A stretch of DNA of 49,542 bases from CAYWNA01 sp964459305 (GTDB lineage: Bacteria > Planctomycetota > Planctomycetia > Pirellulales > Pirellulaceae). The stretch lies in the NCBI GenBank assembly GCA_964459305.1, contig CAYWNA010000077.1, positions 1 to 49,542 on the forward strand, given 5' to 3'. The notes under the pieces were generated by a model. It ran no database searches and was not told the origin of the DNA. It saw nothing but the letters and a program-made list of their open reading frames with translations. Both the position numbers and the translations under genes were made by a program. This document shows positions 43,901 to 49,542 of this stretch, piece after piece (the stretch's first letter is position 1; every line of letters starts with the position of its first letter).

Positions 43901-44636
43901 GCGTCGGATCGTCGACGAGAAGCGATTGTATGCACGTGGCGCTTACGGATTTTGGCCGGCCGCCTCGGTCGGCGATGACATCCTGGTCTACGACGATCCC
44001 GAACGCTCCCGCGAACTTGCCCGGTTTCACATGTTGCGCCAGCAGTTTGCCTCGGTGGTCGATCGCGGGGCCTGCTCCCTGGCCGACTACGTCGCTCCGT
44101 TGGAAAGTGGCCGCCTCGACTTCATCGGCGGGTTCGCCGTGGCCACTGGATTCGGGACGAGTGAATTGGCTGGGGAATTCGAGGCTCAAGGCGACGACTA
44201 CCGATCGATCATGGCCAAAGTCTTGGCCGATCGATTGGCCGAGGCCTTCGCCGAACGGTTGCACGAGATGGTCCGCAAAGACTGGGGGTACGGCCGCGAC
44301 GAAGAATTGAGTAATGCGGATCTGATCGCCGAGCGATATCGTGGCATCCGCCCCGCGATCGGTTACCCATCACTTCCGGACCACACGGAGAAGCGGACTC
44401 TCTTCGAGTTGATGAATGTCGAGCGGGATGCGGGAATCACGTTGACCGAGACATCCATGATGGTCCCGGCCGCGTCGGTTTGTGGTTTCTATTTCGCGCA
44501 TCCCGAATCGCGGTACTTCACCGTTGGTTTGATCGATCGTGACCAGGCAGAGGACTATGCATGCCGCAAGGGCGCCGAAGTGAAGGACGTCGAGCGGTGG
44601 CTGGCCTCAAACTTGGCCTACGATCCCAAGGAGTAA
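40950..44636 (+). CDS. metH: Cobalamin-dependent methionine synthase
   Basis: A 1228-residue MetH, co-linear with the E. coli enzyme (1227). It transfers methyl from 5-methyl-THF through cobalamin to homocysteine. Domains in order: homocysteine domain with zinc ligands Cys245 (INCALG), Cys308 and Cys309 (GGCCGT); pterin domain (GERTNVSGSRKF; NSISMKEGEE); cap (LMEGMKVVGDLFGEGKMFLP); B12 domain with axial His759 in DVHDIGKNIVG; and the C-terminal AdoMet reactivation domain (RGIRPAIGYPSLPDHTEK). ATG 40950 is preferred over upstream starts (40872, 40914) because agaagg lies seven bases before it and residue numbering then agrees with E. coli His759. It is followed 5 bp later by the MTHFR fusion gene. 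Confidence 0.96.
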   Translation: MRTEACALFGGRIAERILILDGAMGTMIQRLALGEAEFRGSQYADHGHDLLGCNDLLSVTQPDAITAIHRAYLDAGADIICTNTFNANSTSLEDYDLAGEVQRINRAAVDCARQAVIEADGAGPRLVAGAIGPTNRTASLSPDVNDPGYRAVTFDDLVAAYGEQVAALTESGVDILLPETVFDTLNLKACLFAIEQYFDEHQVRLPVMVSVTITDRSGRTLSGQTLEAFYVSVAHANLASIGINCALGPDLMRAHVEELSRICPLPTSCHPNAGLPNEFGEYDLAPNEMARALGEFAANGWLNIVGGCCGTTPDHIRAIADAVSVLPPRRPPQPRSGSFYSGLEPLAVQADSTLTMIGERTNVSGSRKFARLVRGEKLGEAVSVARRQVEGGANVVDVNMDDGLLDGPAMMSKFLNRIAAEPDVARVPVMIDSSDWSTLEAGLKCVQGKAIVNSISMKEGEEAFLNQARLVRRYGAACVVMMFDEEGQAVTVEHKLRIAERAYRLLTERAGMPASDIIFDPNVLAVGTGIEEHNTYAVNFVEAIREIKRTLPDVKISGGISNVSFAFRGNQAVREAMHAAFLYHGIRAGLDMAIVNAGQLAVYEEIEPELLEHVEDVLWNRRADATERLVEFGATITGDRRRSQGADLAWREAPVERRLSHALVNGILDFVDADVEEARQQYDRCLDVIEGPLMEGMKVVGDLFGEGKMFLPQVVKSARVMKQAVAHLLPYMETEKSADGSASSTRGTIVLATVKGDVHDIGKNIVGIVLSCNNYEIIDLGVMVPSEQIFETAVEQQADMIGLSGLITPSLEEMIHVAAEANRLGLTLPLLIGGATTSPKHTAVKIAPAYPHEVIHVRDASRVAGVVERLMDPNRRAEMDAENRAQQRQWAESFAKHRQQERIPYHEAVSHAFDGDWENVQIETPSFTGTRVLDDYPLDELATYIDWSPFFWAWELRGKYPQILEHPERGPQAQKLFDDGQSLLRRIVDEKRLYARGAYGFWPAASVGDDILVYDDPERSRELARFHMLRQQFASVVDRGACSLADYVAPLESGRLDFIGGFAVATGFGTSELAGEFEAQGDDYRSIMAKVLADRLAEAFAERLHEMVRKDWGYGRDEELSNADLIAERYRGIRPAIGYPSLPDHTEKRTLFELMNVERDAGITLTETSMMVPAASVCGFYFAHPESRYFTVGLIDRDQAEDYACRKGAEVKDVERWLASNLAYDPKE

Positions 44637-44641
44637 AGCCC

Positions 44642-46477
44642 ATGCCCGAACGACCGAACATCCAACAAGCACTCGCCGGCGGCGCGTTGGTCTTCGACGG
44701 CGCGATGGGCACGGAAATCTACCGGCACCACGTCTATACCAATCGCTGCTTTGACGAACTGTGCTTGAGTGACCCCGACCTCATCCAGAAAATTCACGCC
44801 GACTACTGCGACGCAGGAGCCGACGTGCTTACCACCAACACGTTCGGCGCCAACCGAATATCCCTTGAGCGATTCGGACTGTCCGAACAACGGACCGAGA
44901 TCAACCGATCCGCCGCTCGTCTTGCCCGCGAAGTGGCCGACCGGGCCGACCGGGCCGTGTTTGTGGCCGGCAGCATCGGCCCGATGCCCTCGCAACCGAA
45001 ATACGGGGAGCTGATCGCAGAACTGATCTTGGAGCAGGTTGGCGCGCTGACCAAAGGCGGGGCCGACTTCGTCATCTTCGAAACGCTGCACACGCGACGA
45101 GCTTTGGTGGCCTGTGCCGAAGCGATGCGGGCCGCGCCGGATGTCGACTTTGTGCTGTCGTTTGCCGTCCTGGACAACGGCGAATCGGTGGAGGGTGAGG
45201 CGATTCCGCAAATGCTCGCACCATTGCCCGGCGATGTGCCGCAGCCGGTCGCCTGGGGATTGAACTGCGGCGGCGGTCCCGATGGCTTGCTCGGCGCCGT
45301 GGAACAGGCCGTCCGGCTGAGCTCCTTGCCGTTGATCGTGCAACCGAACGCCGGCCAGGCGAAGGAGGTGGAGAATCGCCGGATTTACCTCTGTTCGCCG
45401 GAGTACTTGACCAGCTACGCCCGCAAGTACCTCAGCCTCGGCGCGGCGGCCATTGGAGGCTGTTGTGGGACCACTCCGGAGCACATCGACCAGATCGCAC
45501 GGGCGGTGAAGCCATTGGCCCAGGGGGCGGGCAAGCCCAAGGTGATCGAGCGGGCCGAGACCGTCGAGCCGCAGGAGCCCGTCGCATTCGACCAACGCTC
45601 GCGCTTGGCCTCGCGGCTGGCCAACGCCGAGTGGATAACGACGGTCGAGTTACTTCCGCCGCGCGGCTACGACCTGGCATCCACGCTGGAGAAGAGTCGA
45701 GTCTTGCAGGACCACGGGATCGACGCGATCAACATCCCGGACGGACCCCGCGCCAGCTCACGGATGTCGCCGCTGGTCACCGCATCCCGTATCCATCAGG
45801 AATGCCGGATCGAACCGATTCTCCATTTCTGTTGCCGCGACCGAAACCTGATCGGAATGCAGGCCGACCTGTTGGGCTGCGCGGCGTCTGGGGTCCACAA
45901 CATCCTGTTCGTCACAGGCGACCCGCCCAAGCTGGGCAACTATCCCGATGCGACGGGCGTCTTCGACACCGATTCGATCGGCATGGTGGCGGTCCAACAC
46001 CGGCTGAACCGCGGCATCGACATTGGCGGGCAGGCAATCAACCCGCAGACCCGCGCGGTAATAGGCGTCGGCCTGGATCCAACGGCGCTGGATCAAGAGA
46101 ACGAGCTCGATCGTTTCCGCCGAAAAGTCGAAGCAGGCGCCGAGTTCGCAATCACCCAGCCCGTCTTCGATCCCGAAGCCCTGCTACGGTTTCTGGATCG
46201 TATCGGCCCACACAACATCCCAATCATCGCAGGCATTTGGCCGCTGGCCAGTTATCGCAACGCCTTGTTCATGCGAAACGAAGTACCAGGCGTTGTAGTC
46301 CCCGATTCGATCATCGAACGAATGTCATCGATCACCAGCCGCGACGATCAGTTAAGGATGGGAGTACAAATCGCCCGCGAATCCGTCGACCACGTCCGGC
46401 ACCGAGTCGCCGGCATCCAAGTAAGCGCCCCCTTCGGCAAAGTCGCCACAGCACTTGCCGTGATCGAGACCGATTAA
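44642..46477 (+). CDS. Bifunctional homocysteine S-methyltransferase / 5,10-methylene-THF reductase
   Basis: A 611-residue fusion, like B. subtilis YitJ and Thermotoga counterparts. Residues 1-290 are a second homocysteine-methyltransferase domain with zinc ligands Cys209 (NCGGG), Cys274 and Cys275 (GGCCGTTPEH). Residues about 325-611 are a MetF-type flavin TIM barrel (TVELLPPRGYDL; FCCRDRNLIGMQADLLG; FVTGDPPKLGNYP; FAITQPVFDPEALLRFL). The reductase makes the 5-methyl-THF that MetH uses. AAGGAG overlapping the metH stop precedes ATG 44642, so the two genes form an operon covering the methyl cycle. Whether the N-terminal domain uses S-methylmethionine, methyl-THF or another donor is not known. 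Confidence 0.93.
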   Translation: MPERPNIQQALAGGALVFDGAMGTEIYRHHVYTNRCFDELCLSDPDLIQKIHADYCDAGADVLTTNTFGANRISLERFGLSEQRTEINRSAARLAREVADRADRAVFVAGSIGPMPSQPKYGELIAELILEQVGALTKGGADFVIFETLHTRRALVACAEAMRAAPDVDFVLSFAVLDNGESVEGEAIPQMLAPLPGDVPQPVAWGLNCGGGPDGLLGAVEQAVRLSSLPLIVQPNAGQAKEVENRRIYLCSPEYLTSYARKYLSLGAAAIGGCCGTTPEHIDQIARAVKPLAQGAGKPKVIERAETVEPQEPVAFDQRSRLASRLANAEWITTVELLPPRGYDLASTLEKSRVLQDHGIDAINIPDGPRASSRMSPLVTASRIHQECRIEPILHFCCRDRNLIGMQADLLGCAASGVHNILFVTGDPPKLGNYPDATGVFDTDSIGMVAVQHRLNRGIDIGGQAINPQTRAVIGVGLDPTALDQENELDRFRRKVEAGAEFAITQPVFDPEALLRFLDRIGPHNIPIIAGIWPLASYRNALFMRNEVPGVVVPDSIIERMSSITSRDDQLRMGVQIARESVDHVRHRVAGIQVSAPFGKVATALAVIETD

Positions 46478-46513
46478 GTATCGCTGCGAAAATAATACCG
46501 GCATTTGCTCGAT

Positions 46514-46580
46514 GTAGCCGAACTCGCCAGAGTTTGGTTTTTCCAAAGTCAAACGACCAAAGTCTGGCGACTTCGGCTAC
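46514..46580. repeat. GTAGCCGAA...CTGGCGA palindromic repeat
   Basis: gtagccgaactcgccagag... (46514-46535) pairs with 46559-46580 at 20 of 22 positions, loop 23 nt. It lies after the methyltransferase fusion gene and before the convergent CPBP gene, and may serve as the transcript end in practice. Confidence 0.87.
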
Positions 46581-46751
46581 CATGAATTCAGGGTCTATTT
46601 CGGCGCCGATCCTAACCGGCGCGACACGATCCGAATTCCCGCAGTACATCCCAGGCAAAGACGAGCGCCTCAGCAGTTTCAAACACATCTCGATGCTCGT
46701 GCCCAAACGGGGCTGACGGACTAACCCGACGCCGTTCCTTGTCCGCTACTG

Positions 46752-47525
46752 CTATCGCATCTGCTGATATAGGGCTGCGGCGTCCATGGTCCAGGCGACG
46801 GCGACGTGTACGGCGACTCCCGGCCAAATCGATTTTGTCTTCAGGCTCATGAAGCCCAACGCCAGACCTGCCACGATCGATCCCAGCGTTTCCGGCAGCG
46901 GCTTGCCGAAATGGACCATGCAGTACGGCACGGTCATTACGAGGATCGCATAGGCGCCAAATCGCCGCTTCGTTCCGTGTAAGAGAAACCCGCGAAAGAA
47001 AAACTCCAGGGCCAGGAACTGGACGCCGTACAAGAGTTGCCAGACGACGAACCTCGGCCATAGCGGCTCGCCCGGCTTCAGTCGATAGAACGGGTAGGTC
47101 TGCTGGAAGCTCGCGTCGTGCGATACGTACAGCACACATGGCAACATGACCAAGTACATCAGCACGCAGACCCACCACACCGGCAAGACCCCACGGAATC
47201 TGATTCCATAGTCACGGAGGTTCCGTTCGCGCAATAGTCTGATGACCAGATAAGGCGCGGCGGCGTACGCGACGATTTGTAAGATTGCCCAGTTGACGGC
47301 GCGAGCTAACTCGCCGCCAGCCGTTCTGGGATCCAGCAGCCATTCACGTCCGCCTCCGTCCGCAACCGCATATCGCTGCAGAGTCAGGATCAACGCGGCC
47401 GTTAACAGGACGGCGATGACTTCCCAGTCCACGCGGCGCCCTTTTTCAGTCAACAGAAACTCGCGTCGCTGGTTTTCGGCTTCTCGCAGCGGAGTTACGA
47501 TGAAGTCGACAAGTTTGCGGTACAT
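46752..47525 (-). CDS. CPBP family intramembrane metalloprotease-like protein
   Basis: A 257-residue polytopic protein of the CAAX-protease and bacteriocin-processing (CPBP/Rce1) family. Six or so helices start at about 36. The family motif EExxxR appears as L173-E174-FFF-R178 (LALEFFFRGFL), so the first Glu is replaced by Leu; the two His motifs are kept as His205 (PYCMVHFGKP) and His240 (VAVHVAVAW). In Rce1 the first Glu is thought to activate water, so either a variant mechanism or a non-proteolytic role is possible; I believe the LEFFFRG form recurs in planctomycetes. The start ATG 47525 lacks a strong ribosome-binding site and diverges from the SGNH gene 23 bp away. Confidence 0.85.
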   Translation of the reverse strand: MYRKLVDFIVTPLREAENQRREFLLTEKGRRVDWEVIAVLLTAALILTLQRYAVADGGGREWLLDPRTAGGELARAVNWAILQIVAYAAAPYLVIRLLRERNLRDYGIRFRGVLPVWWVCVLMYLVMLPCVLYVSHDASFQQTYPFYRLKPGEPLWPRFVVWQLLYGVQFLALEFFFRGFLLHGTKRRFGAYAILVMTVPYCMVHFGKPLPETLGSIVAGLALGFMSLKTKSIWPGVAVHVAVAWTMDAAALYQQMR

Positions 47526-47548
47526 TCACTTGGCCCCGGCTATCAAAA

Positions 47549-48571
47549 ATGGCTGACTACGGCTCATCCACATCTCCAAATAATGCACCATCGCACGGCG
47601 TTTGGTCAATTGTCCGTCGAGTTTTTTTTGCGCTTGCCATCGCCACCGCGGTCGTCGCGTCCCTATTGTCGTTTCCCAGCACAATTCCATGGATGACTGC
47701 ATTCTGGCTTCTATGGCATACGGCAGGCGTGGCACGCGGTCAACCCGGGTGGCTGCCTTTAGCCGTGTGCATTGTGATCCTGGCGGTCAAACGCGTCTAC
47801 TGGCCACCCACGCTCTGCGTCTTCGCGGCTACCGCAGTCCTGGCCGCCGTGGTAGGTGGCGTGTTACCCAAGACAGGAAAACTGCCTAAGTGGCGACAGA
47901 TGAGATGGTGCGGCGCTGCGTTGCTGTGGTTGGCTTGGGGTTCGGCGGCCTTCGAGTGGCACGCTGCCGCGCATTCGAGCCGCGCCGTCGAATTGCATCC
48001 AGCAAAAACGGTTGTCTGTATTGGCAACAGTCTTACCTCGGGAGTGCGCCCCTACGGAGGTTACCCCGACGATCTGGACCGGCGACTCACCGTGCCGGTC
48101 GTCAACTTGGGTCAGCCGGGCATCACGGCCGAAGAGGCATTGGATCTGCTGCCGAAACTCCGGCAAGCCAAGCCTCAAGCCGTGGTCATCGAATTGGGTG
48201 GCCACGACTTCCTGAAAGGCCGCGACCGAGGCACCACCAAGTCCCATCTGGAAAGGCTCGTCGACGCGGCCCGCGAGGCCGATGCCGTGGTTATCCTGAT
48301 GGAGATTCCTCGCGGATTCATGGTCGATCCGTTTGCAGGACTCGAACGGGAAATCGCTCGCGAGCATGACCTCGAACTCGTATCTGATACAGCGATCCGC
48401 AACCTTGTGTTGTGGAGCCCCCACGCGCCGCCGGGGATGTGGATCGGCGAACCGTATCTGAGCGACGACGGACTCCATCCCAACTCAAATGGCAACCGCC
48501 ACCTGGCCGAACACGTTGCGAAGGCTCTGGCCAGGATGTACGGGGAGGAGATCCGTGCGATCGAGGACTAG
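47549..48571 (+). CDS. SGNH/GDSL hydrolase with N-terminal membrane helices
   Basis: A 340-residue esterase/lipase-type protein. Residues 21-135 contain about four hydrophobic segments, then the SGNH domain follows: block I nucleophile Ser161 (VCIGNSLTSG), block II Gly (NLGQPG, 187-191), block III with GGHD (217-220) where the classic GGND has Asn, and block V Asp307/His310 (SDDGLHPNSNG). Similar GGHD proteins are frequent in planctomycetes and Gram-negatives (TesA-like). It probably deacylates a lipid or sugar ester at the outer face of the membrane; the substrate is unknown. Its start lies 23 bp from the divergent CPBP gene. Confidence 0.87.
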   Translation: MADYGSSTSPNNAPSHGVWSIVRRVFFALAIATAVVASLLSFPSTIPWMTAFWLLWHTAGVARGQPGWLPLAVCIVILAVKRVYWPPTLCVFAATAVLAAVVGGVLPKTGKLPKWRQMRWCGAALLWLAWGSAAFEWHAAAHSSRAVELHPAKTVVCIGNSLTSGVRPYGGYPDDLDRRLTVPVVNLGQPGITAEEALDLLPKLRQAKPQAVVIELGGHDFLKGRDRGTTKSHLERLVDAAREADAVVILMEIPRGFMVDPFAGLEREIAREHDLELVSDTAIRNLVLWSPHAPPGMWIGEPYLSDDGLHPNSNGNRHLAEHVAKALARMYGEEIRAIED

Positions 48572-49445
48572 GCAACTCGACTACGTGTCTGATGCCACGG
48601 TGTCCATCGTCGGCGGACGGATCTACACGACCGGGAACATCGATGGGAAGACTGTCATTACAGCCCTAGACGGCGGTGGCAAGGTGGTTTGGCAAGTTCC
48701 GTGCGGAGCAGCTTGGGAAAAGGGTTCTCCGGGCACACGGAGCACCCCAACGATCGACGATGATCGATTGTACTACGAGAGCCCATTGGGCGAGGTCGTG
48801 TGCCTGGACGCCAAGACTGGCACTCGACGCTGGGGGCGGAATATCCTGAATGACTTCGGCGGCAAGAATATCACGTGGGCACTGTCCGAGTCGTTGTTAA
48901 TCGACGGCGATCATGTGATTTGCTGTCCCGGCGGTGAACAAACCGCCGTGGTGGCCCTGAACAAGCACGCGGGTGAGACGGTCTGGAAGTCCGCCAGCGC
49001 CGGCGAGTTGGCCGGGTATTCATCGCCCGCCCTTGCCGAGTGGCAGGGATTGCGCATGGTGCTGACCACAACGGCCAAGAACATTATCGCGGTGAATGCC
49101 GACAACGGAGACTTGCTGTGGAAATTCAAGCACGAAACGCCCTTCGACGAGAACATTCAGATGCCGATCTTTCACCAAGGTCAGGTATTCGTTAGCACAA
49201 AGCGAACCGGCTCGGTGATGCTGAAGGTTCGGGTGGATGGAAAGAAGGCCACCGTCGACCAAGTTTGGCGGTCGAGCGACCTGGATAACCAGCACGGCGG
49301 CGTGGTGCTTCTGGACGGCTTCCTGTACAGTGCCGGATCGGACAGCAACCCGCGTTTGCGATGCATCACCTGGGATACGGGCAAGCTGGTTTTCGAGGAA
49401 CGGGATGTCGCTGGGGTCGCTGTCCGAAGCGGCCTGCCTGTTTGA
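48555..49445 (+). pseudogene. PQQ-type beta-propeller protein, truncated at both ends
   Basis: The frame encodes PQQ/WD40-like blades: ATVSIVGGRIYTTGNIDGKT, VVCLDAKTGTRRWGRNIL, VVALNKHAGETVWKS, IIAVNADNGDLLWKFKHE and LRCITWDTGKLVFEER. Planctomycete relatives of this type are usually about 400 residues or more and begin with a signal peptide and a WPxWRGPxRDG segment; both are missing, and blade 1 begins directly at the SGNH stop codon. A GTG at 48555, four bases after ggggaggag, could start translation of a 296-residue leaderless product. At the 3' end the propeller breaks off near 49400 into sequence that reads as a transposase start in another frame. A deletion on the left and insertion on the right explain this best. 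Confidence 0.7.
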
Positions 49446-49542
49446 TGCAGAAGAGTTGAAGTCCATCATCGAACAACTGGGCCAAGAGCTCCAGCCGTTG
49501 GCCACCGATCCGCGGTTGGCCGACGTGCGGCATACGCTAACG
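49405..49542 (+). mobile_element. Start of an IS4-type transposase-like ORF, cut by the window end
   Basis: An open frame of 46 codons runs from ATG 49405 to the window end: MSLGSLSEAACLFDAEELKS, then IIEQLGQELQPLATDPRLAD and VRHTLT. This resembles the N-terminal region of planctomycete IS4-family transposases just before the first catalytic Asp (usually AVDGTLL). It overlaps the end of the PQQ frame in another phase, so the insertion point is near 49400. No terminal inverted repeat was identified. The call is based on remembered sequence character. Confidence 0.45.

Overview
The window reads as a chromosomal segment of a planctomycete, probably of the Pirellulales type. The evidence is a Ser/Thr kinase with the N-terminal extension common in that phylum, a membrane-anchored multihaem cytochrome fused to TPRs, a hydrazine-synthase-alpha-like haem protein, a GGHD-type SGNH hydrolase, many secreted enzymes of vague family, and several families of long palindromic intergenic repeats. 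This taxonomic call rests on recognised protein and repeat types, not on a marker-gene search. No rRNA, tRNA, CRISPR array or prophage was recognised.

Left part (1-21.7 kb): sdhB, a Ser/Thr protein kinase, an HtrA-type periplasmic protease, thiL, a convergent TPR protein, a polytopic membrane protein, a NUDIX hydrolase, the octahaem cytochrome/HEAT/TPR protein, a secreted haem-binding beta-propeller protein on the minus strand, a hydroxyacid-oxoacid transhydrogenase followed by methylmalonate-semialdehyde dehydrogenase, a minus-strand pair (PAS-GAF-receiver protein, then a membrane-anchored metallophosphoesterase 2 bp downstream), and a lone ketoacyl synthase.

Centre (21.7-34.5 kb): the most distinctive block. 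Six minus-strand genes form an apparent operon for secreted proteins: a large glycoside-hydrolase-like protein, an unknown secreted protein, a BNR/sialidase-like protein, a subtilisin-like protease, a second glycoside-hydrolase-like protein, and a neutral-ceramidase-like protein with a C-terminal LamG domain. Three successive gene junctions are 4-bp ATGA overlaps. A secreted lactonase-type beta-propeller (plus strand) and a secreted CBM9-like protein (minus strand) lie next to it. Together they could degrade one complex extracellular glycan or glycolipid; the substrate is unknown.

Right part (34.5-49.5 kb): a lemA/M48-protease pair flanked by two copies of an 84-bp sequence and a decayed REP-associated-transposase-like remnant, a hydratase/FAA-hydrolase family enzyme, a doubly deleted IS1634-type transposase remnant, a repeat-packed spacer, a Fur-family regulator, full-length cobalamin-dependent methionine synthase (metH) followed 5 bp later by a homocysteine S-methyltransferase/methylene-THF reductase fusion, a CPBP membrane protease, an SGNH hydrolase, and a PQQ-type beta-propeller gene truncated at both ends and abutting the start of what looks like an IS4-type transposase at the window edge.

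Most intergenic spaces carry hairpin-forming repeats of at least eight different sequence families, one of them in three copies. Starts were moved inward from the longest reading frame where a Shine-Dalgarno sequence, a signal peptide or family length argued for it.
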